From: Allomuricauda sp. NBRC 101325
GTDB lineage: Bacteria > Bacteroidota > Bacteroidia > Flavobacteriales > Flavobacteriaceae
Assembly: GCF_030268205.1 (NCBI RefSeq)
Contig: NZ_BSQF01000003.1
Location: 47,591-111,590 of the forward strand
Length of the DNA: 64,000 bases
Reading direction: 5' to 3'
Of this stretch, positions 46,910-57,946 are shown piece by piece (position 1 is the first letter of the stretch; each line of letters begins with the position of its first letter). A program made the position numbers and the translations under genes. The notes beneath the pieces were generated by a model, which made no database searches, was not told the DNA's origin, and saw only the letters and a program-made list of their open reading frames with translations.

Positions 46910-49900
46910 ATGAAAAACAATTACTTTTCCTATGTTTTAAGGGTTTCCATAGGTGCCCTGATCTTTTTATCCAGTGTATTTTATTCGGATGCACAAGCCC
47001 AGATTAATTTTGATCAAAGTCAACTAAACTTCGGGTCCTTTGACGATGTTTCTTCAGGAGTTACATCTTTAATGTATGGACCGGATGGAAGGTTGTACGT
47101 GGCCGAATATCCGGGTACAATTAAAATTTTGACTATCCAACGGAATAGTTCAACCAATTATGAAGTAACAGCAGTGGAAGCCTTGAATGGGGTTAAATCT
47201 ATTGTTAACCACGATGATGATGGAGGACTTTGTAGTGGCGCTAGCGGTGATTGTTCCAGTAGAGAAACAACTGGTCTAACTGTTGGGGGTACCGCTTCAA
47301 ATCCCATTATTTACGTTTCATCAAGTGATTTTCGAATTGGAGCCGGTTCCGGAGGTGGTAATGGTGATGTCGGTTTGGATACCAACTCTGGTGTAATAAC
47401 CCGTTTTTCGTGGAATGGTTCTTCATGGGATGTTGCAGATTTGGTTAGAGGACTTCCTCGTTCGGAGGAAAACCATGCGACCAATGGATTGGAATTGACA
47501 ACCATAGGCGGAACAGAATATTTGATTGTGGCCCAAGGAGGGCATACCAATGGAGGTAGCCCATCTACCAATTTTGTATTTACAAATGAATATGCACTTT
47601 CTGGTGCAATTTTATCTATTGATTTGGATGCAATAAATGCGCTTCCCATTCAAGTTGATGTTAATGGACGTAATTATATTTATGACCTGCCTACATTGGA
47701 TGATCCAACCAGACCAAACGTAAATGGGATTACCGATCCAGATGACCCAAATTATGATGGTGTTGATGTGAACGATCCATTTGGAGGGAACGATGGGTTG
47801 AATCAAGCTATGGTGGTTCCAGGTGGTCCTGTTCAAATATTATCACCTGGATTTAGAAATGCCTATGATATAGTGATTACGGAAAGCGGGTCACTTTACG
47901 CAACGGATAATGGCGCCAATCAAGGTTGGGGAGGTTTTCCTGTAAATGAAGGAACTGGAAATGTAACGAATAACTATGATCCAACAGAACCGGGAAGTCA
48001 ATCACCTACAGCGGATGGGGAATATATAAACAATGTAGACCATTTGGAATTGATAGCCTTAGATCTACAATCCTATACCTTTGGTAGCTTTTATGGAGGT
48101 CATCCTAACCCTACAAGAGCAAACCCTTATGGTGCAGGATTGTTTACGGCACCGAATCAAAGTGGTACGGATGGCGCAGTTTTTAGAACTTTGACCTACG
48201 ATCCAGACGAATCTACACCAAATTCCACTTCAGATCCAAGTTTGGCCTTGCCGGCAAACTGGCCACCGGTTCAAACTGTGAATGCGATAGAAGGGGATTG
48301 GAGAGGACCAGGATTAACAAATCCCGATGGTGATGATGATAACCCCATTGTAACTTGGGGAACCAATACCAATGGTATCGATGAATATACGGCCAGTAAT
48401 TTTGAAGGGGCAATGCAAGGTGATCTTTTGGCCGGCCACAATGGAGGAAATATCCGAAGAGTACAATTGTTGAGCGATGGTACTTTGGAAAACTTTACGG
48501 CCAATTTTTTCTCTGGTTTAGGTGGTGATGCTTTAGGTATTAGCTGCAACGGCGATGGTGAAATTTTCCCGGGAACCATTTGGGCAGGAACATTGGATGG
48601 AACAATTGTAGTGTTTGAGCCACAGGATTTTATCGAGTGTGATAACCCTGCTGGATCACCTTTAGCGGATTTTGATAATGATGGCTATACCAATCAAGAT
48701 GAATTGGATAATGGTACAGATCCCTGTAATGGTGGATCGCAACCTAGTGATTTTGACAAATCAGCTGGTCCACCTTATGTATCCGACCTAAATGATCCAG
48801 ATGATGATAATGATGGTATTTTGGATGAAGATGATCCCTTCCAATTAGGAGATCCCGACGTAGCAGGCAGTGATGCATTTACCTTACCGGTAAACAATGA
48901 CCTTTTTAATACACAACAGGGTCTTGGCGGAATATTTGGACTTGGGATGACTGGTCTTATGAACAATGGCGATCCGAATCCTAACTATTTGAACTGGTTG
49001 GACAGACGGGATGATCCCAGTGATCCAAATCCCAACGATGTTTTGGGAGGAGCCCCAGGACTTATGACGTCCCATATGACTTCTGGCACAGCAAATGGAA
49101 GTACAAATACTCAAGAAAAAGGATATCAGTACGGTATCCAAGTAGATCAAACAACAGGGATATTTACGGTGTATGGCAATTTGATCAATTTGGTCGGTCC
49201 ACAGCGTATTTATGGAAATACTGCCGCGATTGGTGGGGAGTTGGGACATTTTATTGGAGATGGTACCCAAAGCAATTTTATAAAAATGGTGGTGACCACT
49301 AACGGAATTACCGCATTGCAGGAAATTGATGATATTCCTCAAACCCCTATTAATATATTAATTGATGAGGCTGATCGCCCAACAAGCGATATCATATTTT
49401 ATTTTGTCGTTGATCCATCAAATGGTGAGGTTACCTTGCAATATGAACTTGATGGAGGTGGTCGTTTGACTGCTGGGACCATAACAGCGCAGGGTAGTAT
49501 TTTAACTGCTATTCAAGAATCCACGCAAGATTTGGCTGCTGGTTTTATTGGGACCTCAAACACGCCTGGTGTTGAATTGGAAGGTACTTGGGACTTTCTA
49601 AACGCCGCTGGACAAGAACCAACCATTTCACAGGACATACCCAATATTTCGAGAATGGTCGATTCATCAGACGAAATTATCCTTTTGGATAACTTTTTTG
49701 CCGACGATTATGGTGATGAGAACCTGACCTATACAATTGAAGGAAATACCGATACAAATATTGGAGCAGTTGTAAACGGGAATCAATTAACCCTATCGTT
49801 TCCTTCTGCAGCTGCGATTTCTCAAATTACAGTGAGGGCCACAGATGATGATTCTTATTTTATAGAACAATCTTTTACGGTTACCGTTACTGAATCCCCT

Positions 49901-52900
49901 GTTGTATTGTATCGAGTAAACACCGGTGGGCCTGAATTGGCTGCGATTGATGGTGGCATGGCTTGGGGTGCCGATGAATTGGGAAATAGTTCGCCATACC
50001 TATTGGAAGCCGGTACCAACCAAGTTTTTGTCTCTTCCACAATGCCAGTTGATAGTTCTGTGGACCAGTCAACAACACCATTGGAGATTTATGCAACAGA
50101 ACGATTCGACAACAATGACGATTTACCAAATTTAACATATGCATTTCCAGTACCAGAACCTGGTAACTATGAGGTTCGCTTATATATGGGGAACAGTTAT
50201 GCAGGAAGTTCTGAGGCTGGCGAAAGAATTTTTGATGTCTCCATTGAGGGAGTGATTTTACCAAAATTAAATGATGTCGACCTTTCTGGAACCTACGGTC
50301 ATTTGGTGGGTACAGTTATTACCCATACACTTAGGGTAACAGATGGAACTTTGAACATTAGCTTTATCCATGGGTTGGTTGAAAATCCATTGATCAATGC
50401 CATCGAAATTTTGGATGCATTTGATGATGAAACCCCAATTTATGTGAATCCAATTGCAGATCAATTGGGAAATACAGGAGAACAACTTAATGGTAGTCTT
50501 GGTGTTTCGGCATACGGTGGTGATGGAAATTTACAATATTCAGCAACCGGGTTGCCACCAGGATTGACAATTGAACCTACCAATGGTCAAATTGGGGGAA
50601 CGATAGATGTAAGTGCTGTAGCTGGTAGCCCATATAGTGTTACCATAACTGTGGATGATAGTGATGGAATTTCCAGTGATACATCTTCCATTACTTTTAC
50701 TTGGACAATTTCAGATGCTTTTGCCTATAGGATTAATGCCGGAGGAAACCAAGTGTCGCCTACAGATATTGGCCCTAAATGGGAGGATAACTCGGTTAAC
50801 GGTGCCCAGATCGGAGGTAATTATGCTGTAAATACTGGAAATGTCACAAATTTTGTAGGTACAGTTTACGATAACCGTGATAGCTCTATACCAGCCTATA
50901 TAGATGCTGCAACTTTTGCAGAACTATTTGCGGAGGACCGTTACGACCCGTCAAGTTTGCCCGAAATGGAATATACCTTGGCTTTGGACAATGGAAATTA
51001 CGTAGTCAACCTATTTACTGCAAATGCATACAATGGGGCAAGTCAAGTAGGTGATCGTATTTTCGATATATCAATAGAAGGTAATCTGGTTGAGGACGAT
51101 TTCGATGTAGTGGAACGTTTTGGTCATCAAGTAGGTGGAATGTTGTCTTATGCTGTAGAAATTACGGATGGTGAATTGAACATTTTGTTCAATCATGGAG
51201 CCATTGAAAACCCATCGATAAATGCCATTGAAATTTTCACGGTTGACACCAATTTTACAACGTTTAGTTTGGCCAATATTACCGATCAGGTCAATGATAT
51301 TACAAATCAAGTAGATTTAACTGCATCGGCAACAGGTGGTGATCCAGGAGAAAATATAACTTATTATATATCGGGTCAGCCTGCAGGTATTACCATTGAT
51401 TCATCAACTGGTGAAATAACAGGTACCATTGCCGTTGAGGCTGCAAATGGAGGTCCTAACGCAGATGGCGTACATACTGTGGTGGTTACAGCAATGAAAC
51501 CGATGTCAGCACCTTCTTCACAAGTGTTTACGTGGACAGTGGATGCACAATATTTGTGGACAGATAAAAATGAGAATGAAAATTATACACCGCGTCACGA
51601 GACCTCATTCGTACAAGCTGGTGACAAGTTTTATTTGATGGGAGGTCGCGAAAGTGCACAAACCATTGATATTTATGATTATACAAGCAATACTTGGGCT
51701 TCACTTGTAGATTCTGCTCCTTTTGAGTTTAATCATTTTCAAGCTACTGAATTCCAAGGACTTATTTGGATCATTGGAGCATTTAACACAAATGTGTTTC
51801 CACATGAAATACCTGCTGACTATATCTGGATGTTCGATCCTGCTGCCCAAGAATGGATTCAGGGACCTGAAATTCCAGAGGCAAGAAGACGTGGTTCTGC
51901 CGGTTTGGTGGTGTATGAAGACAAATTTTATGTTGTAGGCGGTAATACAGACGGACACTCTGGTGGGCATGTAGCATGGTTTGATGAATACGATCCAGCT
52001 ACCAACACGTGGACACCATTGGCCGATGCACCAATTGCCAGAGATCACTTTGCAGCTGTTGTCATTGGTGACAAATTATATGTGGCCGCTGGTAGACAAT
52101 CTGGAGGGGAAACTGCTTGGAGGCCGACAATCTCACAAGTAGATGTTTACGACTTTACCAACGGTTCTTGGAGTACCCTGCCGAGTGGTCAGGATATACC
52201 CACAACTCGAGGTGGCGCTTCAGCAGTAAACTTTAACAACAAACTGGTTGTAATAGGTGGAGAGGTGCAAAATGAAGAAGTGTATGGTGTGATGACCGAT
52301 GATGCCTTGAAAGTTACTGAGGAATATGACCCTGTGACTTCAACCTGGAAGCGTTTGCCCGATATGAACTATGAACGCCATGGTACACAAGCAATAGTTT
52401 CAGGTCCTGGTATCCATATTTTGGCAGGTGCACCCAGTAGAGGTGGAGGTAACCAAAAGAACATGGAATTCTTGGGAGAGGATAGTCCAGTAGGTACACC
52501 TAGTGTGGCCAGTACGCTATCTGCACCAAGCCCAGTGGTAATTGCAGATGGGGAAACCGTAAATTTTGACCTTTCGGCAATTGATGGAAACGTTGGGATT
52601 TTTATTAAATCCATGGAAATTTCCGGTGCCGATGCAGCAGACTTTACCATTGCATCCGGTGAGATGAACAACGAATTGTTATATCCGAACAGCGCGCATA
52701 GCATAGGTGTTTCACTTGCTGGTACAGGAGCAGATAGAACTGCCATACTTACTATTTATTACAATAATGATCAAACATTAAGTATTGCATTGACCAATAA
52801 TCCAGATGCCGTGTTTGCGGTTACAAATCCTGGTGACCAATACAATTATGAAGGTGACAATGTTAGTTTGCAAATCGAGGCCACTAGTCCGAATGTTACC

Positions 52901-55900
52901 ACATACAGTGCCACAGGATTACCACCGGATTTGACCATTGATGAAAATACGGGTATCATTTCAGGAACCATTGATGATGGATTTACCAGTGATGGAAGCA
53001 ATGCCTTCAATGAAGAAAATGGATTGGTGATCGTGGAGGCAGAATCTGGGGAAACCACGGGCTGGGATATTACCAATTTGGATGGTACAACTGGTATAAT
53101 TGCAAATACGAATAGTTTTAGTAATCAAAATGGGACAACCATTCCGTATCAAGTAAATATTACAAACCCTGGTGTGTACCGTTTTAACTGGAGAAGCTTT
53201 TACTCAGGGGGTAGCTCTACCGATGAGAACGATAACTGGTTAAGGTTTCCGAATAACAGTGATGTTTGGTTCTTTGCAATCGATGAAACTGCAGGAAACC
53301 CTGGAAATGAGGCTGCAATTATTGCAAACCTTCAAGGGGCTCAAACTGAAATTATATTCCCTGGTGGAAGTTCTAGGGTTACCACTGAGACCACACCGCA
53401 AGGGGAGACCACCAATGGATATTTTAAAATATACCGTAGTGGGGGAACCTCCGAGGTATACGATTGGCAGGCTAGAACCAGTGATAATGATGCACATTCG
53501 GTATATGTTTGGTTTGTAAATCCAGGTACCTATACCATGGAAATTTCTGAACGTTCCTTAGGACATGCCATCGACAAGTTCGCACTTTACAAAGTGGATA
53601 CCTATGGTTATAATTATAATGCCAATAATTTCACGAATACAGCTGAATCTACCCAAGGTGGGGGAACGCAAGTTGATGGTGCTGCCGTGAACAGTCCATA
53701 CAGTGTTTCGGTAACAGTTACCGATACTGGGGATTCAACAGAAGAAACCATTGATTTTCTATGGTATGTAGGTGTTGATGGAGAGTTAATTGCAGTGCCA
53801 CAGGCCGATGTGACAACAGGGCCAATGCCACTGACCGTCAACTTTACGGGAAGTAATTCCTTGGATGATGTAGGTGTAACAAGTTATTTATGGGATTTCG
53901 GAGATGGATCCGCTACTTCAACGGAAGCCGACCCGACTCACATCTTTACCGATATGGGAACCTATACAGTAGAATTGACCGTTGGCGATGGCGATGGAAA
54001 TTTTGACACCAAAATGATTATTATTAATGTAACGGGTACTGGAATAGCGCCTTTAGCGGTAGCATCAGCAGATATTACCGAAGGTGAGGTACCATTGGAA
54101 GTCTCGTTCACGGGAAGTGGTTCATCCGATGATATGGGTACCATTACCAGCTACGCATGGGATTTTGGAGATGGAGGTACTTCCACGGAAGCCGACCCTA
54201 CCCATACATTTACAACAGAGGGGATTTATACAGTTACATTGATCGTAACGGATATAGAAGGGCTAACCGATTCAGATGAGTTGTCCATTACTGTTTTGAC
54301 ACCAAATGTGGCTCCTGTAGCCGTTATAACTGCTACACCTGAAAATGGTGAGGCTCCATTGGAAGTTGCATTTATTGGTAGTAATTCTACCGATAGTGGC
54401 AGCGGCACCATTGTTTCATATGCCTGGGACTTTGGCGATGGCAATTCATCAACTGAAGCAGACCCAACACATATCTATACTGACGCGGGTAACTATACCG
54501 CAGAATTAATAGTAACAGATGATGGCGGTTTAACGGGAACGGCTAGTATATTGATACAAGTAACCGAAATAGGTGGCAATCAAGCGCCAGTTGCAGTGGC
54601 AACAGCCAACATTACAACCGGTCTGGCACCTTTACCGATCATATTTAATGGTAGTGGGTCAACGGACGATGTGGGCGTTGTTTCCTACGAATGGAATTTT
54701 GGAGATGGCCAATCATCAACAGAAGCGGACCCAACGCATACGTTTGTTGCATCAGGGGTTTATACTGTGGTATTGACCGTTACTGATGGAGGAGGTCTAT
54801 TGGATACCGCCGAAATAACCGTAACCGTAACCAACCAAGCACCAGTGGCAATTGCAACAGCGACTCCAGAAACTGGAAATGCACCTTTGGAAGTTTCGTT
54901 TATGGGCAGTAATTCTTCGGATAACGGATCAATTGTTTCGTATGCATGGGATTTCGGGGATGGAAATTCGTCCCCATTGGATGATCCAACGCATACCTAT
55001 AGCAGTTCTGGAAGTTATACAGCAGTATTAACAGTGACTGATGATGAAGGATTAACTTCAACTGCTAGTATTTTGATACAGGTGACCGAAGTAGGAGGTA
55101 ACCAAGCACCGGTTGCGGTGGCAACTGCAAATCCAACAGAAGGACAGGCACCATTGGCCGTTATTTTTAACGGCAGTGGTTCAACTGACGATGTGGGAAT
55201 TGTATCCTATGCATGGGATTTCCAGGATGGAACAACCTCCAATATTATGAATCCTGTAACATCTTTTGATACAGAAGGAACATACAATGTAACCCTTACG
55301 GTTACTGATGAAGGAGGTTTAACCGATATGACAACGATAACAATTATCGTCTCCGGTACCGTAAACCCACAAGCCCCAATTGCAGTAATTGCTGCAACCC
55401 CGGAAAGTGGTGATGCTCCATTGGAAGTTACATTTACCGGAAGCAATTCTACTGATGATGTAGGAGTGATTGGCTATAGTTGGGATTTTGGTGATGGAGG
55501 TACCTCAACATTGGCAGACCCAATATATGTTTATGCCACCACTGGAACCTATAATGCTGTTCTTACCGTAACGGATGGTGATGGTCTTACTGATACGGCA
55601 ACCATTGCCATTTTGGTTAGGGAACCTGGAACCAACCTGGCGCCACTTGCAGTAATTAGTGCAACTCCAGAAAGTGGTAACGGTCCATTGGAAGTTGATT
55701 TTACAGGTAGTGATTCAACAGATGATTTAGAAGTTGTAAGTTATGCTTGGGATTTTGGTGATGGAAATTCGTCTAGTGAAGCTGATCCATCCCATACATT
55801 TAACGATCCTGGGGTATATACTGTGGAACTTACAGTGACCGATGCCGATGGATTAACGGATACCGAAACGATCACTATCGAGGTATTTGAAGCTGAAGCA

Positions 55901-56182
55901 GATAATATTGTAGGTATAATTGCACCGAACCCAGCTCCTGATGTCGATGGATTTGCAAATATTCAATTAAGACAAATGTCTAGCAATACAGTGCTCACAT
56001 ACATACATTTGCACGATTCAACAGGTAAACTTGTCGGTACCTATAACGCTTCCCAGTCCTATGACATGACTATGGATGCTTATAGAATCCAAGTTTCAAC
56101 CTTTAGAAGTGGATTGTATTATGTTACCATTGAACGTGACAACGGAGATCCAATTGAGCTAAAGCTTTTAATTTCCAATTAA
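46910..56182 (+). CDS. Giant secreted propeller/malectin/kelch/PKD protein, paralogue 2 (T9SS substrate, 3,090 aa)
   Basis: Domain order by eye: signal peptide (1-31); propeller-like domain (about 32-580); calcium repeats (585-660); lectin-like beta region (660-900); cadherin/Ig-like (902-998); malectin (999-1165, YRVNTGGPE); putative Ig (1177-1265, SATGLPPGLTIEPTNGQI). A second malectin (1270-1445) and second Ig (1448-1540) precede a kelch propeller (1547-1855, FYVVGGNTDG, LYVAAGRQSGG). After a linker domain (1858-1960) comes a third Ig (from 1967), apparently interrupted by a CBM-like insert (about 2034-2235, IVEAESGETTGWDI). Eight PKD domains (from about 2293) and a T9SS sorting domain (3000-3090) complete it. 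The N-terminal 900 residues are closely similar to paralogues 1 and 3. Likely a cell-surface adhesin or polysaccharide-binding protein. A strong terminator follows. Confidence 0.87.
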   Translation: MKNNYFSYVLRVSIGALIFLSSVFYSDAQAQINFDQSQLNFGSFDDVSSGVTSLMYGPDGRLYVAEYPGTIKILTIQRNSSTNYEVTAVEALNGVKSIVNHDDDGGLCSGASGDCSSRETTGLTVGGTASNPIIYVSSSDFRIGAGSGGGNGDVGLDTNSGVITRFSWNGSSWDVADLVRGLPRSEENHATNGLELTTIGGTEYLIVAQGGHTNGGSPSTNFVFTNEYALSGAILSIDLDAINALPIQVDVNGRNYIYDLPTLDDPTRPNVNGITDPDDPNYDGVDVNDPFGGNDGLNQAMVVPGGPVQILSPGFRNAYDIVITESGSLYATDNGANQGWGGFPVNEGTGNVTNNYDPTEPGSQSPTADGEYINNVDHLELIALDLQSYTFGSFYGGHPNPTRANPYGAGLFTAPNQSGTDGAVFRTLTYDPDESTPNSTSDPSLALPANWPPVQTVNAIEGDWRGPGLTNPDGDDDNPIVTWGTNTNGIDEYTASNFEGAMQGDLLAGHNGGNIRRVQLLSDGTLENFTANFFSGLGGDALGISCNGDGEIFPGTIWAGTLDGTIVVFEPQDFIECDNPAGSPLADFDNDGYTNQDELDNGTDPCNGGSQPSDFDKSAGPPYVSDLNDPDDDNDGILDEDDPFQLGDPDVAGSDAFTLPVNNDLFNTQQGLGGIFGLGMTGLMNNGDPNPNYLNWLDRRDDPSDPNPNDVLGGAPGLMTSHMTSGTANGSTNTQEKGYQYGIQVDQTTGIFTVYGNLINLVGPQRIYGNTAAIGGELGHFIGDGTQSNFIKMVVTTNGITALQEIDDIPQTPINILIDEADRPTSDIIFYFVVDPSNGEVTLQYELDGGGRLTAGTITAQGSILTAIQESTQDLAAGFIGTSNTPGVELEGTWDFLNAAGQEPTISQDIPNISRMVDSSDEIILLDNFFADDYGDENLTYTIEGNTDTNIGAVVNGNQLTLSFPSAAAISQITVRATDDDSYFIEQSFTVTVTESPVVLYRVNTGGPELAAIDGGMAWGADELGNSSPYLLEAGTNQVFVSSTMPVDSSVDQSTTPLEIYATERFDNNDDLPNLTYAFPVPEPGNYEVRLYMGNSYAGSSEAGERIFDVSIEGVILPKLNDVDLSGTYGHLVGTVITHTLRVTDGTLNISFIHGLVENPLINAIEILDAFDDETPIYVNPIADQLGNTGEQLNGSLGVSAYGGDGNLQYSATGLPPGLTIEPTNGQIGGTIDVSAVAGSPYSVTITVDDSDGISSDTSSITFTWTISDAFAYRINAGGNQVSPTDIGPKWEDNSVNGAQIGGNYAVNTGNVTNFVGTVYDNRDSSIPAYIDAATFAELFAEDRYDPSSLPEMEYTLALDNGNYVVNLFTANAYNGASQVGDRIFDISIEGNLVEDDFDVVERFGHQVGGMLSYAVEITDGELNILFNHGAIENPSINAIEIFTVDTNFTTFSLANITDQVNDITNQVDLTASATGGDPGENITYYISGQPAGITIDSSTGEITGTIAVEAANGGPNADGVHTVVVTAMKPMSAPSSQVFTWTVDAQYLWTDKNENENYTPRHETSFVQAGDKFYLMGGRESAQTIDIYDYTSNTWASLVDSAPFEFNHFQATEFQGLIWIIGAFNTNVFPHEIPADYIWMFDPAAQEWIQGPEIPEARRRGSAGLVVYEDKFYVVGGNTDGHSGGHVAWFDEYDPATNTWTPLADAPIARDHFAAVVIGDKLYVAAGRQSGGETAWRPTISQVDVYDFTNGSWSTLPSGQDIPTTRGGASAVNFNNKLVVIGGEVQNEEVYGVMTDDALKVTEEYDPVTSTWKRLPDMNYERHGTQAIVSGPGIHILAGAPSRGGGNQKNMEFLGEDSPVGTPSVASTLSAPSPVVIADGETVNFDLSAIDGNVGIFIKSMEISGADAADFTIASGEMNNELLYPNSAHSIGVSLAGTGADRTAILTIYYNNDQTLSIALTNNPDAVFAVTNPGDQYNYEGDNVSLQIEATSPNVTTYSATGLPPDLTIDENTGIISGTIDDGFTSDGSNAFNEENGLVIVEAESGETTGWDITNLDGTTGIIANTNSFSNQNGTTIPYQVNITNPGVYRFNWRSFYSGGSSTDENDNWLRFPNNSDVWFFAIDETAGNPGNEAAIIANLQGAQTEIIFPGGSSRVTTETTPQGETTNGYFKIYRSGGTSEVYDWQARTSDNDAHSVYVWFVNPGTYTMEISERSLGHAIDKFALYKVDTYGYNYNANNFTNTAESTQGGGTQVDGAAVNSPYSVSVTVTDTGDSTEETIDFLWYVGVDGELIAVPQADVTTGPMPLTVNFTGSNSLDDVGVTSYLWDFGDGSATSTEADPTHIFTDMGTYTVELTVGDGDGNFDTKMIIINVTGTGIAPLAVASADITEGEVPLEVSFTGSGSSDDMGTITSYAWDFGDGGTSTEADPTHTFTTEGIYTVTLIVTDIEGLTDSDELSITVLTPNVAPVAVITATPENGEAPLEVAFIGSNSTDSGSGTIVSYAWDFGDGNSSTEADPTHIYTDAGNYTAELIVTDDGGLTGTASILIQVTEIGGNQAPVAVATANITTGLAPLPIIFNGSGSTDDVGVVSYEWNFGDGQSSTEADPTHTFVASGVYTVVLTVTDGGGLLDTAEITVTVTNQAPVAIATATPETGNAPLEVSFMGSNSSDNGSIVSYAWDFGDGNSSPLDDPTHTYSSSGSYTAVLTVTDDEGLTSTASILIQVTEVGGNQAPVAVATANPTEGQAPLAVIFNGSGSTDDVGIVSYAWDFQDGTTSNIMNPVTSFDTEGTYNVTLTVTDEGGLTDMTTITIIVSGTVNPQAPIAVIAATPESGDAPLEVTFTGSNSTDDVGVIGYSWDFGDGGTSTLADPIYVYATTGTYNAVLTVTDGDGLTDTATIAILVREPGTNLAPLAVISATPESGNGPLEVDFTGSDSTDDLEVVSYAWDFGDGNSSSEADPSHTFNDPGVYTVELTVTDADGLTDTETITIEVFEAEADNIVGIIAPNPAPDVDGFANIQLRQMSSNTVLTYIHLHDSTGKLVGTYNASQSYDMTMDAYRIQVSTFRSGLYYVTIERDNGDPIELKLLISN
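53780..55890 (+). repeat. Eight tandem PKD domains in giant paralogue 2
   Basis: Units start near 53786, 54046, 54306, 54578, 54833, 55100, 55368 and 55634, about 255-272 bases each. They encode the pattern APVAVxxAxPxxGxAPLxVxFxGS, then YAWDFGDGxSSTEADPTHTF and TVxLTVTDxxGLTDT. The units are more alike at protein than DNA level. Several share the linker VTExGGNQAPVAVATAN, pointing to duplication of pairs. Confidence 0.85.
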
Positions 56183-56204
56183 TTGATGGAATAAAAATGA
56201 ATGC

Positions 56205-56232
56205 AAAAAAGACCCCAATTGGGGTCTTTTTT
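56205..56232. terminator. Bidirectional terminator after giant paralogue 2
   Basis: AAAAAAGACCCC and GGGGTCTTTTTT form a perfect stem around AATT, with a T-run on one side and the matching A-run on the other. It lies 22 bases after the stop at 56182 and can also serve the convergent glycosylphosphotransferase gene. Confidence 0.92.
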
Positions 56233-56377
56233 ATTTTGTTGAAGGTTGAAAACTAATGCAACAACACTTTCTAAGATTTTATATGGTTCTAAATAACCTA
56301 AATGATGTAAAGATTTAATTGCCTTCGAATGGGAAATCCGTTAGTTGGTCAAATTAAGGCAAAGGATAATAGTTTGG

Positions 56378-57748
56378 TTATATACCCCTAGAAAACAAGA
56401 TGGTACTTAAGGTTTTAAATATGATGCGCAAATCCAAAACAATGGATTTGTTTTTAATGTAATATAGGTCGTATTCCAGTTTTCTAATGGAATCCTCAAG
56501 ATTCTCGCCATATTTATATTTAACCTGTGCCCAACCGGAAATCCCAGGTTTAACCAAATGCCTTACATTATAAAAGGGGGTAACTTCATTAAGTTTATCC
56601 ACAAATACCTTTCGCTCCGGTCTCGGCCCTATAAATGACATGTCTCCGCGGATGATCGACCATACCTGGGGTAGTTCGTCAACTCTGAACTTCCGCAATA
56701 CTTTACCAAACTTGGTTACCCTAGCATCATTTTTGGTGGCCATTTTAGCACCCTTTTGCTCGGCATCCACAACCATCGATCTAAACTTGAATACTTTATA
56801 CTCCTTGCCATGCTTTCCAACCCTTAATTGGGTATAAAATAATGGTCCAGGATTAAAAAAGATATTTAACAGGTATACAAAGGGTATGGAAAGCAAAAAA
56901 GCAATTCCCGAAACAAAAGTTAGGGAAATGTTGAATGAAAAGTTTGCTATTCCCTGTAGGTAATGGATTTTATTGTTGCTCAATTGCAAAACTTCATACA
57001 AACTATCGTTATGCGAATCGATGGGAAGTGCCTCATAGGTACTCTCATAAAAAGAAGTATAGGTAAGAACTTCCTTGCCCGATAGCAGTGAGTTCACCAG
57101 CATGTTTTCCATTTGATCGGAAAAATGGTTATAACTTCTAGTATTGATGATACACGAATCAATATTGTTTTCTAACAGTTTTGTCTCCCCAATAGGGTCG
57201 CTATCATCCGAGTTCAGATAAGTTGATACTACCTTGTAATAAGTTTCATTCTCAGTACCATTGATATTGTCCACGTTTTTTTGCAAACTATCCTTAGTGG
57301 ATTCATCATAGATAAACAGCACCTTTTTAACCGTAGGTACAAATTTGAACACATAATTGAATAGCAGACGCCAAAGGGATACTTGGATTGGGCAAAATAT
57401 CATAAAAATCAATAGCCATAATCTCCAATAGGCAAAATCAAGGATAAAGGTTGTTATAACTACAATAGAAATGGTAAATAGGAAAGTAATGGTAAAGATC
57501 CTAATCGTGGATGAGGTAACGGACTTTGGAATTTTTTCAAGATTGTAGGTCTCAAAAATATAGGCAAAAATAAAATAGTTAAGGACACCAAAACCAACTA
57601 TGGCAACTTGGTAAAAGAAAGGGTCTTCGTTTTGGTAATCAACAGCCCTTAGAACAAAGTTTCTAAGTGATAGGCCTATCAAAGTAAGATCTCCTAAAAA
57701 TAGGATAGATTTTCTCTCAACGGTATTTAATAAAGGTTTTGTACTCAT
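56378..57748 (-). CDS. Polyprenyl glycosylphosphotransferase (WcaJ-type initiating enzyme)
   Basis: 456-residue membrane protein that transfers a sugar-1-phosphate to undecaprenyl phosphate and so starts the exopolysaccharide repeat unit. Four N-terminal membrane helices (about 12-130) and a CoA-binding-like cytoplasmic region precede a fifth membrane helix and the catalytic domain: VFKFRSMVVDAEQKG, KFGKVLRKFRVDELPQVWSIIRGDMSFIGPRPER and KPGISGWAQVKY. The Asp-Glu pair in RVDELPQ is conserved. It lies apart from the main cluster, across giant paralogue 2, but is the only initiating enzyme in the window. Sugar (glucose, galactose or other) cannot be decided. Confidence 0.93.
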   Translation of the reverse strand: MSTKPLLNTVERKSILFLGDLTLIGLSLRNFVLRAVDYQNEDPFFYQVAIVGFGVLNYFIFAYIFETYNLEKIPKSVTSSTIRIFTITFLFTISIVVITTFILDFAYWRLWLLIFMIFCPIQVSLWRLLFNYVFKFVPTVKKVLFIYDESTKDSLQKNVDNINGTENETYYKVVSTYLNSDDSDPIGETKLLENNIDSCIINTRSYNHFSDQMENMLVNSLLSGKEVLTYTSFYESTYEALPIDSHNDSLYEVLQLSNNKIHYLQGIANFSFNISLTFVSGIAFLLSIPFVYLLNIFFNPGPLFYTQLRVGKHGKEYKVFKFRSMVVDAEQKGAKMATKNDARVTKFGKVLRKFRVDELPQVWSIIRGDMSFIGPRPERKVFVDKLNEVTPFYNVRHLVKPGISGWAQVKYKYGENLEDSIRKLEYDLYYIKNKSIVLDLRIIFKTLSTILFSRGI

Positions 57749-57946
57749 ATTGATTTAGTCAAGATTCAAGTCAAACAATAGCATAGGACGCAAGAACTAT
57801 TGTAAAATTGTATCATACAAACGCTTAATATTTAATATTAATATACAAACATCCGATTTTTTTGAAGTTTGACGAAAAGAGTTAACAGTAAGTGGTCACT
57901 GGGTTTTTTCGAACTATTTTTGATTAAAACCATCAACCATTTTGTT

